From Prevotellaceae bacterium (GTDB lineage: Bacteria > Bacteroidota > Bacteroidia > Bacteroidales > Bacteroidaceae), in contig JAQYPT010000034.1 of NCBI GenBank assembly GCA_028726625.1, positions 1 to 52,105 on the forward strand: DNA of 52,105 bases. The letters are read 5' to 3'. Position 1 is the stretch's first letter, and every line of letters begins with the position of its first letter. The notes under the pieces are model-generated. The model was not told the DNA's origin, did not search any database, and saw only the letters and a list, made by a program, of their open reading frames with translations. This document shows positions 7,091 through 16,250 of this stretch, piece after piece. Position numbers and translations under genes: made by a program.

Positions 7091-8422
7091 TTATTCAAAA
7101 CTGATGAGTCCTTGTATGGGTTCATTGTTCTCTTTTTGTTCGGGTTCCTTGGGTTCACCCGATGCCTGTTTGCGTATGTCGTCCAACATTTGGCGCGTAC
7201 GTTTGTAGGTGGGGAAGCTCTCTACGGCCAGGATAACGTCCTCGTTGTCAAGGTCTTCGTTGCTGAAGAGATAGACGTGCGGGTGACGTTTGTATTTAGA
7301 GTTTTTCCCATCCTTGTAATATTGTTCCTTGCGGTTGATGAGTTGTATCTTTCGTTCTTCCTCTTCGGCCAGGCGCATGGCTTCTTCTTGCGAGTGACGT
7401 TTGCCGATGTGGCTGTCCATTCCCTCTACATCGCTGATGCCAAAACCTGTGGCCAAGATGGTGACTTTCACCTTTTTGCCAAGATCTGGGTCGATGGCGA
7501 TGCCCCATTTGATTTCAAAGTCGCTGTCAAAGCGTCCCATGAAGTCGTTCACATCGTTCATTTCCTCCATCATCAGACCGCTGTTGTCATTCTTTTCATT
7601 ACAGAAGTTGATGCTGAGCAGTATCTTTTTGGAGTTGAAGATGTCGTTATCGTTCAACAGCGGAGAGTTCAATGCGTCTTCGATGGCAGCCTTCACGCGG
7701 CCCTCGCCCTCGCCAAAGCCCGTGCTCATGATGGCCACGCCACCGTCTTTCAGCACCGTTTTCACGTCGTTGAAGTCGAGGTTAATCAGTCCGTGGTTGG
7801 TGATAATCTCCGCAATGCTCTTGGCAGCGATGCTCAGGGTGTCGTCGGCTTTTCCGAAAGCGTCGAGCACGGTAAGGTCAGGGTATATCTCTCGAAGGCG
7901 TTCGTTGTTGATAACCAACAAGGCATCCACATGCTTGGCCATCTCCTCCACGCCGTCCAGGGCTTGGTTAATCTTCTTATCGCCCTCGAATCGGAAAGGA
8001 ATGGTGACGATGCCAACGGTCAAAATGCCCAGTTCCTTGGACACGCGGGCAATGACAGGAGCTGCTCCTGTACCCGTACCGCCGCCCATACCGGCCGTGA
8101 TAAATGCCATACGGGTGCCGTCGTTCAGCATGTTCTTGATGTCTTCGAGGCTCTCTTCGGCGGCCAGGCGAGCCTTCTCGGGCTTGTTGCCGGCTCCCAG
8201 TCCTTCTTTGCCGAGCTGCAAGTGGAAGGGTACCGGACTGTCGTTGAGCGCCTGATTGTCGGTGTTGCAGAGCACGAAGGTTACGTCGTGAATGCCTTCG
8301 CGATACATGTGGTTGACGGCATTGCCACCGCCACCGCCAACACCGATTACCTTGATAATGCTGCTTGCTTTGTCTGGTTCTCCGAAATCGAGAATGTTAG
8401 GGGTGTTGATATTGTCTGACAT
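7091..8422 (-). CDS. ftsZ: Cell division protein FtsZ
   Basis: FtsZ is the tubulin-like GTPase that polymerises into the division ring. The 443-residue protein shows the nucleotide-binding GVGGGGGNAVNHM (residues 27-39), the tubulin signature GGGTGTGAAP (113-122) and the T7 loop around NHGLINLDFNDVKTVL that supplies catalytic aspartates. After the core there is a charged Glu/Arg-rich linker and a short C-terminal peptide, EPIQGLISFE. That peptide differs from the proteobacterial FtsA/ZipA-binding tail, so partner contacts are probably lineage-specific. It follows ftsA by 51 bases. Confidence 0.97.
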   Translation of the reverse strand: MSDNINTPNILDFGEPDKASSIIKVIGVGGGGGNAVNHMYREGIHDVTFVLCNTDNQALNDSPVPFHLQLGKEGLGAGNKPEKARLAAEESLEDIKNMLNDGTRMAFITAGMGGGTGTGAAPVIARVSKELGILTVGIVTIPFRFEGDKKINQALDGVEEMAKHVDALLVINNERLREIYPDLTVLDAFGKADDTLSIAAKSIAEIITNHGLINLDFNDVKTVLKDGGVAIMSTGFGEGEGRVKAAIEDALNSPLLNDNDIFNSKKILLSINFCNEKNDNSGLMMEEMNDVNDFMGRFDSDFEIKWGIAIDPDLGKKVKVTILATGFGISDVEGMDSHIGKRHSQEEAMRLAEEEERKIQLINRKEQYYKDGKNSKYKRHPHVYLFSNEDLDNEDVILAVESFPTYKRTRQMLDDIRKQASGEPKEPEQKENNEPIQGLISFE

Positions 8423-8473
8423 AATTGTAATTCTTAATGGTTCGTTCTTGGGATGTCGTGATAGGGCTGCTTC

Positions 8474-9913
8474 TTATTCTTCCTCTTCGGTTATTTTGCT
8501 GGCAAAGTTTTTAATGCTTTTCCATATTTTGTTGACGGGAGAGTTCTCTCTTTTCTCTTTCGCTATGCGGCGTTCCTCCTCTTCCTGCGCCTTTCGCTCA
8601 GCTTCTTCCTGTTCCTCTTTTTGCTTACGCAGTTGTTCTTTTTCTTCTTCGGTCTGTACGATGCCCGTGCCGGATGTCTCCGTATACGATCGAGGACCTT
8701 TGGCTGGAGCGGGCGTCGGTGTGGTGTGCTTGGGTTCGTTGCTTTGGAATAAGTCGGCAGTAATCTCTTCGCCAGCACAATTGATGTCACCTTTGGCGAG
8801 CAAACCCAGGATGGTGTTCATCGTTCCGGTATGAGTTGTGATCTCTGGGAGGTTGGAATTGATATTCTGGTTCACAAACTTGGCTATGCGAATCTTCTCC
8901 GTTGGGGCTTGGTTGGTAAAGGCTTTCTCAATGTTGGGCATGTTCGAACCGCCGCCTGTAAGGATGATTCCGCCAATGAGTTTGTCGGCATATTCGTTTG
9001 GAATCTGATAAAAAACGTTCTCAATGATTTCTTGCAGGCGCGATTCTACAATCTCGATGAACTTGCGGCTATCAACTTTTCTGTCTTGGTCGATAGGGTA
9101 TTTCTTGTTGTCATCAATGTCGCTGTTGTCGGTGTAGGCAGAGGCGTATTTCAATTTCATTTGCTCTGCCTGACTGTCTTCCATCAACAAGGAGGTGATG
9201 TCCTTGGTGATGTTCTCGCCACCCAATGGGATGACGGCGAGATGGCGCAAGATATTTTTGTAGTACACCAGTACGGTTGTAGTGTCAGCACCAAGGTCTA
9301 TCAGTGCACAGCCAGTTCTTTTTTCGGTCTCTGTCAACACGGCATCGGCCAAAGCCAGTGGCGCTAAATACAGTTCGGCAATCTCCACACCAGCCTTGTT
9401 GAGGCATTGGTTGAGGTTTTTGTAGAACGTTTTGCGCCAAAGTATGTTGAGGAAATTACCCTCCAACCTTGAACAAGGAATGCCAACCGGATCTAATTGG
9501 TACAGCGCGTCAACCTTGTATTCCTGCGTGGCAGCGTCCAATATCTCCTGTTCTGCATAAGTCATGCTGCGATTGGCATCCATCAGCTCGTTAATCATGT
9601 CCTGAGTTACGACGGTTTCTGCGGGCAGATCCTTGATGATGACGTTCTTGACGCTGCGGATGCTCTGTCCTCCGACACCAACATAAACTCGGGCGATGTT
9701 GGTTTTGAGCGTAGTTTCCAACTTCTTGATGATGTTGGTCAAGCACAATACTGTCTTGTCAATGTTGAAAACTACACCTTTGCGTATGCACGAGGTGGAA
9801 TCTTCTTTGACAACAGCAAGAATGGAGATGCTTCCATCTGAATTCTTTTTTCCTGCAATACCTGTGATTTTTGACGATCCCAGTTCAATAGCTACGATAA
9901 ATTCCTTTGCCAT
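8474..9913 (-). CDS. ftsA: Cell division protein FtsA
   Basis: FtsA is the actin-like ATPase that tethers FtsZ to the membrane and recruits the septal synthase. Actin-fold blocks are visible: the phosphate-1 loop in VAIELGSSKITGIAGKK, the second phosphate loop in CALIDLGADTTTVLVYY, and the adenosine region GGIILTGGGSNMPNIEKAF. Residues after about 385 form an unusual tail: a Pro/Thr-rich linker, a highly charged Glu/Lys/Arg coiled-coil-like run, then KIWKSIKNFASKI, which resembles an amphipathic membrane-targeting helix. Total length is 479 residues, longer than E. coli FtsA (about 420). Confidence 0.95.
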   Translation of the reverse strand: MAKEFIVAIELGSSKITGIAGKKNSDGSISILAVVKEDSTSCIRKGVVFNIDKTVLCLTNIIKKLETTLKTNIARVYVGVGGQSIRSVKNVIIKDLPAETVVTQDMINELMDANRSMTYAEQEILDAATQEYKVDALYQLDPVGIPCSRLEGNFLNILWRKTFYKNLNQCLNKAGVEIAELYLAPLALADAVLTETEKRTGCALIDLGADTTTVLVYYKNILRHLAVIPLGGENITKDITSLLMEDSQAEQMKLKYASAYTDNSDIDDNKKYPIDQDRKVDSRKFIEIVESRLQEIIENVFYQIPNEYADKLIGGIILTGGGSNMPNIEKAFTNQAPTEKIRIAKFVNQNINSNLPEITTHTGTMNTILGLLAKGDINCAGEEITADLFQSNEPKHTTPTPAPAKGPRSYTETSGTGIVQTEEEKEQLRKQKEEQEEAERKAQEEEERRIAKEKRENSPVNKIWKSIKNFASKITEEEE

Positions 9914-9975
9914 ACGTTTTTATATCTTTATCAAATCTTTTTGTTCGTGTTATGTACTTTTGTTCTCACATCCGT

Positions 9976-10767
9976 TCAGTTGTTTCGTCTTTTGCAGATG
10001 ATTTGGTTGTCAAACTCCAGGTTGATGTAAGAATATTTGTTCCATCCCGCCTGTGAAAGGCCATATTTATAGAACTTTTCCAGACGTGTGAGTTTCTGCT
10101 TGGTGAAGCTCTCAATCAACGAGAGTCGCTTCGTTCGGTCATTGTTCGTGGGCAACTGACCTAAATAAATGATGTGGTCGCCCACCCTGGGGACCAACTC
10201 TATGCCGCGATCGGGTAGAATATGTATTTGTTCTATCTGGTTTTTCCATAGCTCGTTACCCATCAATGCCTTGCTCAGCGCCGACACATAATGCGTGGCA
10301 AACCATTTGTTGATGTAGCCAGTCGCAATGATAAGGTCGCTCGTGTAACTGGAATTGGGCATGATGGCATCCTTGTCATCCAGATAATAGTCGTCACCAT
10401 TGATCGACTTGATGCGCACGATGGGCATTCGTTGCGTGATGCTGATGTTGACATGTCCATTTTGTGTTTTGTAACATTCAGCCGTATTGACAAACGGACT
10501 GGTCTTCAACATGTCCTCTATCTTACGCGCATCCACGTATCTCAATGGCTTTTCCAGCGGGTAGAGCTTGTGTTTCTCCAGTCGATCCCTGATTTCTTCG
10601 GCATTGATAAAACCATGTTGGGCCTCGTCTGCGATGTCTATGCTCACCTTCGTGCATACGTTGGCCGTCTCATCAGGCTTGTTGAATGCCGTGAAAGCAA
10701 AGACCAGATAGATGCCCAGCACCACGTCCAGTACGATGGTTATTATCTTTTTCAGGTTTCTTCTCAC
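9976..10767 (-). CDS. ftsQ: Cell division protein FtsQ
   Basis: This 263-residue bitopic protein has a short cytoplasmic tail, one membrane segment at roughly residues 8-27 (IITIVLDVVLGIYLVFAFTA), then a periplasmic region. The POTRA-like part covers the segment with KPLRYVDARKIEDMLKTSPFVNTAECY and the following strands. FtsQ links early ring proteins to the FtsL-containing septal synthase complex. Sequence conservation is low across phyla, so the call rests on topology, fold pattern and its place between murC and ftsA. The start codon overlaps the murC stop by four bases (ATGA). Confidence 0.88.
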   Translation of the reverse strand: MRRNLKKIITIVLDVVLGIYLVFAFTAFNKPDETANVCTKVSIDIADEAQHGFINAEEIRDRLEKHKLYPLEKPLRYVDARKIEDMLKTSPFVNTAECYKTQNGHVNISITQRMPIVRIKSINGDDYYLDDKDAIMPNSSYTSDLIIATGYINKWFATHYVSALSKALMGNELWKNQIEQIHILPDRGIELVPRVGDHIIYLGQLPTNNDRTKRLSLIESFTKQKLTRLEKFYKYGLSQAGWNKYSYINLEFDNQIICKRRNN

Positions 10768-12137
10768 TTGCTTTCTATGATCTTAGCCATTTGTGGTACG
10801 TAATTATCCAAGTCACCGGCACCCAATATCACGAGAACATCGAAGTCGCGTCGCTTCACCAAGTCGAGAACCTCTTCCTTGTGAACCATGCTCTTCTCCT
10901 TACAGGTAAGTTCATCGTATATCAGTTGTGACGTCACTCCCTTGATGGGTTGCTCGCGAGCGGGATAGATATCGCACAAAATCACTTCGTCCAGCTGGCT
11001 CAGCGCTTTGGCGAAATCCTTGTAGAAGTCTCTGGTGCGGGTGTAAAGATGCGGCTGAAAGATAGCCGTCACCTTGCGGTCGTGATACAACTCGCGCAGG
11101 CTTTTGGCACTTTGGTATATCTCCTTTGGGTGATGTGCATAGTCGGAAAGCAGCACATGGCGGTCGTTCTTAATCTTGAAGTCGAATCTTCGCTCTACTC
11201 CATGATAGGTAGACATGCCATATCGCAATTCTTCGGCCGTGCAACCATTCAGTTGCGCCATGGCCATGGCAGCCACACCATTCTCGATGTTGATGGGAAT
11301 GGGCTGGCCCAGTTCTACGCCTTTTACATCTTCCAATGGCGAAATTAAATCGAAAGTGATATGACCATTCTTAATTTCAATGTTCTCTGCATGGAAATCT
11401 CCCTTGTCCCTGCTGTAGTCATAGATGCTTACGCCCTCTTGAACCGCTGGCTTCATTTCCAAATCCCGATGGATAATCAACGCTCCTCCCGGCTGAATGA
11501 GGGTGGAATAGTGACGGAAACTCTCCAGATAAGCCTCTTTTGTGCCGTAGATATCCAGATGGTCGGGGTCGGTGGAGGTGATCACACTCATCCACGGACG
11601 CAGCCAATGGAAACTGCGGTCGAACTCATCGGCCTCGATGACGATATAATCACTCGCATCTGACAGGATATAGTTCGTGCCATAGTTCTTTGAGATGCCG
11701 CCGAGAAAGGCATTGCAGTCGACATGACTCTGGTGCATGATATGCGCGCACATCGTGCTGGTGGTGGTCTTTCCGTGCGTTCCTGCAAAGCACAATCCCT
11801 TGTGTGTCTGGGTCAATGTGCCGAGCACCTGCGCTCGCTTTTGTATCTCAAAGCCGTTGTCTCTGAAGTATTTCAGCTCTTGATGGGTCTCCGGAATAGC
11901 GGGTGTGTAGATAACAAGACATGTCTGAGGGTTCTTACATGCATGCGGAATCTCGTCCACACTCTCTTTATAGTGAATGAGCATTCCCTCTTTTTCAAGC
12001 TGGTTGGTCAGTGCAGAAGGTGTCTTGTCGTAACCAGCCACCACTACACCTTTATGAATGAAGTATCGAGCGATGGCACTCATGCCAATGCCGCCAGCCC
12101 CAATGAAATAAACCGACTTGATTTCTGTTATGTCCAT
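10764..12137 (-). CDS. murC: UDP-N-acetylmuramate--L-alanine ligase
   Basis: MurC adds L-Ala to UDP-MurNAc, the first peptide step of peptidoglycan precursor synthesis, in the cytoplasm. The Rossmann-like GAGGIGMSAIARYF lies at the N-terminus, the ATP loop FAGTHGKTTTSTM in the middle, and the ligase motif DYAHHPKEI further on. I chose the ATG at 12137 (457 residues). It sits after a purine-rich AAGAAGAGAAGAGAA and begins MDITEIKSVYFIGAG as family members do. An in-frame ATG at 12203 would add 22 non-conserved residues and lacks a purine-rich leader. Confidence 0.94.
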   Translation of the reverse strand: MDITEIKSVYFIGAGGIGMSAIARYFIHKGVVVAGYDKTPSALTNQLEKEGMLIHYKESVDEIPHACKNPQTCLVIYTPAIPETHQELKYFRDNGFEIQKRAQVLGTLTQTHKGLCFAGTHGKTTTSTMCAHIMHQSHVDCNAFLGGISKNYGTNYILSDASDYIVIEADEFDRSFHWLRPWMSVITSTDPDHLDIYGTKEAYLESFRHYSTLIQPGGALIIHRDLEMKPAVQEGVSIYDYSRDKGDFHAENIEIKNGHITFDLISPLEDVKGVELGQPIPINIENGVAAMAMAQLNGCTAEELRYGMSTYHGVERRFDFKIKNDRHVLLSDYAHHPKEIYQSAKSLRELYHDRKVTAIFQPHLYTRTRDFYKDFAKALSQLDEVILCDIYPAREQPIKGVTSQLIYDELTCKEKSMVHKEEVLDLVKRRDFDVLVILGAGDLDNYVPQMAKIIESK

Positions 12138-12260
12138 TTCTCTTCTCTTCTTTTGTCTTGTGAAGTTATCTGAAGTTGTGGGTAGTTCGTTCGCTTCGTT
12201 CATTGACGTTGGCGGACGTTACCTTTGTTGTTCTATGCTTTTCTTTGCCGGCGTTTTTGT

Positions 12261-13373
12261 CTACCGGTGCGTTGCCAGTTTGATGACCTCATCTGCGATG
12301 ATGTCGGCAGAATGAGGCAATGCGAGCTTCAAAACGTTCTCGCTCAACGATGCCAACTTACTGTCGTTCTGTACTGTTTCGATGGCTTGTTGTAGCAACA
12401 TGTCCTTCGCTTCGGAATCTTTGACATAGATGGCAGCGTTCTTGTTGACCAAAGCCATGGCGTTCTTCGTTTGATGGTCTTCAGCCACGTTCGGACTGGG
12501 GACCAGGATGACGGGCTTGCCAATGAGGCAGAACTCGCTGATGGAACTGGCTCCGGCGCGGCTTATCACCAAGTCTGCCGCCTTGTAGGCAGCCCCCATG
12601 TCGCTGATAAAATCAGTTACGTGGAGCATGGATAGCGGCTCTTCCGATTGCAAGGCTTTGGTGATGCCTTCGAAATAATATTTCCCAGTTTGCCAAATAA
12701 ATTGCACACCACTCGTTCTTACCATGTCCAAGTGGCTCATCACGCTCTCGTTGATGGTTCTGGCTCCAAGACTTCCGCCTACCAACAGCACGGTTTTCTT
12801 GTCTGGGTCGAGCCCAAACGACTTTCTGGCATCTTGTTGTGTCAAGGCAGTTTGCAGCACATTTTGCCGCACGGGGTTGCCTGTCATGATGATTTTGTCG
12901 GCTGGGAAGAATCGTTCCATGCCTTCGTAAGCCACACATATCTTGTCTGCTTTCTTCGCCAACAGCTTGTTGGTCACCCCAGCATACGAGTTTTGTTCCT
13001 GTATCAAGCAAGGAATGTGCCGTTTTGCACAAACGTTCAAGGTGGGACCACTGGCATATCCACCCACTCCGACGGCGGCCATCGGCTTGAAATCTTTGGT
13101 GATGGCCTTAGCCATGCGCTGACTTTTCCATATTTTGAACAGGACGTAGATGTTCTTCAACAGGTGTTTGCGGTCGAATCCGCAAATGGGTAGTCCTTTT
13201 ATCTCGTAGCCAGCTTTGGGTACGCGCTCCATTTCCATGCGCCCGATAGCGCCCACAAAGAGTATTTTCGCATCAGGACGCTTTGCTTTGATGGCATTGG
13301 CGATGGAGATGGCCGGAAAGATATGTCCTCCCGTTCCGCCACCACTGACAATAATTCTCAATTCGTTGCTCAT
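12261..13373 (-). CDS. murG: Lipid II synthase (undecaprenyl-PP-MurNAc-pentapeptide GlcNAc transferase)
   Basis: MurG transfers GlcNAc from UDP-GlcNAc to lipid I at the inner face of the membrane, giving lipid II. The 370-residue GT-B protein carries the N-terminal GGGTGGHIFPAISIAN and the C-domain blocks VGGSLGARTINESV, SRAGASSISEF and GKPVILVPSPNVAEDHQTKN. The last two form the UDP-GlcNAc site. Length is normal. It is preceded by a 94-base gap with a possible internal promoter, so it may be expressed partly independently of upstream dcw genes. Confidence 0.95.
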   Translation of the reverse strand: MSNELRIIVSGGGTGGHIFPAISIANAIKAKRPDAKILFVGAIGRMEMERVPKAGYEIKGLPICGFDRKHLLKNIYVLFKIWKSQRMAKAITKDFKPMAAVGVGGYASGPTLNVCAKRHIPCLIQEQNSYAGVTNKLLAKKADKICVAYEGMERFFPADKIIMTGNPVRQNVLQTALTQQDARKSFGLDPDKKTVLLVGGSLGARTINESVMSHLDMVRTSGVQFIWQTGKYYFEGITKALQSEEPLSMLHVTDFISDMGAAYKAADLVISRAGASSISEFCLIGKPVILVPSPNVAEDHQTKNAMALVNKNAAIYVKDSEAKDMLLQQAIETVQNDSKLASLSENVLKLALPHSADIIADEVIKLATHR

Positions 13374-13396
13374 CTAACTCAGATGTATTTAATGGA

Positions 13397-13404
13397 CAAA
13401 AGTA
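13397..13404 (-). promoter_or_regulatory. Possible internal promoter before murG
   Basis: TACTTTTG on the minus strand lies 23 bases before the murG start, in one of the few real gaps of the cluster. No good TTTG element is seen upstream, so confidence is limited. Confidence 0.45.
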
Positions 13405-13467
13405 ATCAAAAAATATGTCTTTTTGTCATAATTCACCATATTTATTTTAAGCCGTTAGCTCACAAGA

Positions 13468-14745
13468 CTATGCTGTTGCGAGCTTTTCGGACATTAGCTC
13501 GTCACTGTCGGCGTCTGGTTTTTTCTTGGCCGAACGGCTGACACTGAGTATTGCACCGATGTACACGCAGTTGATGATGGTAGAAGTTCCGCCCTTGCTG
13601 ACCAGTGGCAGCGGCTGTCCGGTAACGGGAGCAAGCCCCACGGCCACGCACATGTTGAACAAAGCCTGCGTCACCAGTAGCAATGCCAGTCCCATTGCGA
13701 GGAAAGCGGGGAAGTTGTTTTCGCAGCGGTTGGCGATGCGTCCGGTTCTAAAAAGCAGGATGATGTACAGCATGGCCACGAAGAATCCGCCGAAGATGCC
13801 CATCTCCTCGATGATGATGGCATAAATGAAGTCGGAGAAAGCCTGCGACAGGAAGTCGCGTTCGACCGAGTTTCCCGGTCCCTTACCAATAAAGTTCGAC
13901 GACACGATGGCAATGTTGGCATGCCCTATTTGTGCGTCTTTATCCAAATCGAATTCCTCCGGAGAGGTCTCCTTACCAGCTATGAATCGGTCGATGCGCC
14001 CTTTCCAGGTGTCAAAGCGGTGGAACACAGAGCCAAACATGCTGGGATCTTTCTTTTGTTCCACCGTGGCTACCTGTTCAATATGGTTTGGGTTGGCGTT
14101 TTCTTTCTCATGGTCTTTCCCCACAACCATCACCAGTGTGAAGATGGTTAGAATCAACAATGTGACCACCCCCAATGCTTTCCCAAGGATTTTCCCGGGT
14201 ACCCGGCCGATAATCATCATCATGAAGATGACCATACACAGCAACATGGCCGTGGAAAGATTCTCTACCATGATGAGCGGAATGATGAAAGCACTCACGA
14301 TGAGAATGTATTTAAAGGCGTTTTTGTCGGCCCCGTGCTCGGTTTGCATGGCACTTAGTATCTGCGCTGTGGCTAGTACCAACACACCTTTGGCAATCTC
14401 GGAGGGCTGAAATTGTATGCCTACGATGCTAATCCATCGCTGGGCACCATTAGTAGATTGCCCTGCCAGTAAAACCGTTATCAGCGTGACGACGGCTATC
14501 AGTAGTAGGAAGGGGGTTACAATCTTGAAGTACTTGCACTTGATGTTGAGGGTTACCACCATGGCAAACACGCCCACGAGCAGAATGCCCGTGTGCTTGA
14601 GGATGGGTGCCCAATAGTGTCCGCCCTTGTAAGTCAGTCCGGCAGAGGCCGAATACACCTCGATGACCGAAATGATGCAGAGGAAGAAGAAGACCATCCA
14701 GATGACCTTGTCTCCCTTGAAGATATTTCCTAACGTCTTGTCCAT
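13468..14745 (-). CDS. ftsW: Septal peptidoglycan polymerase FtsW (SEDS)
   Basis: FtsW is a SEDS-family glycosyltransferase that polymerises lipid II at the septum together with FtsI. The 425-residue protein has about ten hydrophobic segments. Recognisable blocks are GAQRWISIVGIQFQPSEIAKG, the conserved catalytic-region aspartate in FSDFIYAIIIEEMG, and VGLAPVTGQPLPLVSKGGTS near the end. A long polar loop of about 90 residues (KDHEKENANPN onward) lies between the central segments and is probably periplasmic. The start overlaps the murD stop by one base. RodA is unlikely given the cluster position. Confidence 0.94.
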   Translation of the reverse strand: MDKTLGNIFKGDKVIWMVFFFLCIISVIEVYSASAGLTYKGGHYWAPILKHTGILLVGVFAMVVTLNIKCKYFKIVTPFLLLIAVVTLITVLLAGQSTNGAQRWISIVGIQFQPSEIAKGVLVLATAQILSAMQTEHGADKNAFKYILIVSAFIIPLIMVENLSTAMLLCMVIFMMMIIGRVPGKILGKALGVVTLLILTIFTLVMVVGKDHEKENANPNHIEQVATVEQKKDPSMFGSVFHRFDTWKGRIDRFIAGKETSPEEFDLDKDAQIGHANIAIVSSNFIGKGPGNSVERDFLSQAFSDFIYAIIIEEMGIFGGFFVAMLYIILLFRTGRIANRCENNFPAFLAMGLALLLVTQALFNMCVAVGLAPVTGQPLPLVSKGGTSTIINCVYIGAILSVSRSAKKKPDADSDELMSEKLATA

Positions 14746-16076
14746 TACAGATTTCTTACCAAAGTTTTAAACTGATCGCCCCGATCTTCCATGTTCTTGA
14801 ACAAATCGAAGCTGGCGCAACAGGGACTGAGCAGCACCGTGTCGCCCGGTTTGGCTAACTCGTAGCAGGCCGCCACACAGTCTTTCATCGAGTGAGTGTC
14901 GCGAACCGGAATGCCCAAGTTGTCGAAATTGTCGTGCAGCTTGCTGTTGTCGGCTCCGAGATACACCAGTGCGACGCACTTTTCTTTCACCAAATCTTTG
15001 ATAGGGCCATAGTCGTTTCCCTTATCCTTGCCTCCCAGAATGAGGATGGTGGGCGTTCTCATGCTTTCCAGCGCATACCAACAAGCATCCACATTGGTGG
15101 CCTTCGAGTCGTTGATGTACTGTACGCCGCCCACCTTGCACACCTTTTCCAAACGGTGTTCCACGCCTGGGAAGTCGCTGAGGCTCTTCCTGATAACCTC
15201 GTTCCTGATACCTGCGATGTCGGTGGCGATGCCTGCGGCCAGCGAGTTGTAGATGTTGTGCTTGCCGGTGAGTGCCAGTGCCTCCTGTTCCATATTGAAC
15301 GGTGTGGGCTTCTCAATGGTGTACTCGCCCTCTTCGATGTAGCCTATGGAGCCTTTCTCCTTTAATTCGGAGAAGGGGCATTGCACGGCCTTGATGTCAT
15401 ACTTCTTCAATTCGCGCTTGATGATGGGGTCGTCGTTCCAGTAGATGAAGCTGTCTTGCTCGGTCTGGTTCTGTATGATGCGCATCTTGGCATCTACATA
15501 ATTCTGCATGCAGTTGTCGTAGCGATCCAAGTGGTCGGGGGTGATGTTCAGCAAGATGGCGATGTCGGCCTTAAACTTGTACATGTTGTCCAACTGGAAC
15601 GAGCTAAGTTCGATGATGTAGTACTCGTGCGGCTCCTCGGCCACCTGCAGTGCCAGACTGCGCCCGATGTTACCAGCCAGTCCGGCATCGTAGCCAGCCG
15701 ACTTGAAGATGTGGTAAATCAACGACGTGGTGGTGGTCTTGCCGTTGCTGCCCGTGATGCAAATCATCTTCGAGTGGGTGTAGCGCCCGGCAAACTCTAT
15801 CTCGCTGATGATGCCGATGCCCTTAGCAATGGCCTTCTGCACCATCGGAGCCTCCTTCGGGATGCCCGGACTCTTGATAATTTCGTCAGCGTTCAGGATG
15901 AGTTCGGGGGTGTGATGCTTCTCTTCCCACCTAATGTTGTGCTCATCGAGCGTCTTCTTGTATTTGTCTTTGATTTCACCCATGTCAGATACAAATACGT
16001 CGAAGCCTTCTTTTTGGGCTAAGATGGCAGCTCCAACTCCACTCTCTGCTGCTCCGAGAATAACTATTCTTTTCAT
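14745..16076 (-). CDS. murD: UDP-N-acetylmuramoylalanine--D-glutamate ligase
   Basis: MurD adds D-Glu to UDP-MurNAc-L-Ala. The 443-residue protein begins MKRIVILGAAESGVGAAILA (nucleotide-fold domain), has the ATP loop CITGSNGKTTTTSLIY, and the substrate/Mg block INDSKATNVDACWYALES with GGKDKGNDYG following, all diagnostic for MurD. Length is normal. It is separated from mraY by 174 bases that hold a 22-bp repeat array, the largest gap within the dcw run. Confidence 0.95.
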   Translation of the reverse strand: MKRIVILGAAESGVGAAILAQKEGFDVFVSDMGEIKDKYKKTLDEHNIRWEEKHHTPELILNADEIIKSPGIPKEAPMVQKAIAKGIGIISEIEFAGRYTHSKMICITGSNGKTTTTSLIYHIFKSAGYDAGLAGNIGRSLALQVAEEPHEYYIIELSSFQLDNMYKFKADIAILLNITPDHLDRYDNCMQNYVDAKMRIIQNQTEQDSFIYWNDDPIIKRELKKYDIKAVQCPFSELKEKGSIGYIEEGEYTIEKPTPFNMEQEALALTGKHNIYNSLAAGIATDIAGIRNEVIRKSLSDFPGVEHRLEKVCKVGGVQYINDSKATNVDACWYALESMRTPTILILGGKDKGNDYGPIKDLVKEKCVALVYLGADNSKLHDNFDNLGIPVRDTHSMKDCVAACYELAKPGDTVLLSPCCASFDLFKNMEDRGDQFKTLVRNL

Positions 16077-16143
16077 ATTTTGTACTCCTTTTTCTTATTT
16101 ACTTGCACCCGCTTTTTTGGCTGTTGGTTTTGGTTGCTTGTAC

Positions 16144-16231
16144 AATGTCATTGACTTTGGCGCTTAATCTCCATGACTTTACCCTCCAATCTCCATGAGT
16201 TTGCGTGTCAATCTCCATGAGTTTGGCAAGC
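16144..16231. repeat. 22-bp periodic repeat array B (4 units), inside the dcw operon
   Basis: Units start at 16144, 16166, 16188 and 16210, exactly 22 bp apart. Three contain AATCTCCATGASTTT and the first contains AATGTCATTGACTTTG. A degraded fifth unit may follow near 16232. The array fills the mraY-murD gap and would be present in the cluster mRNA. Confidence 0.88.
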
Positions 16232-16250
16232 CATCTCTCAAGCGCTGTAA

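Noticed and set aside
7079..8419. 446-residue plus-strand ORF across ftsZ
   Set aside because: It is the antisense shadow of ftsZ, which is unmistakable on the minus strand.
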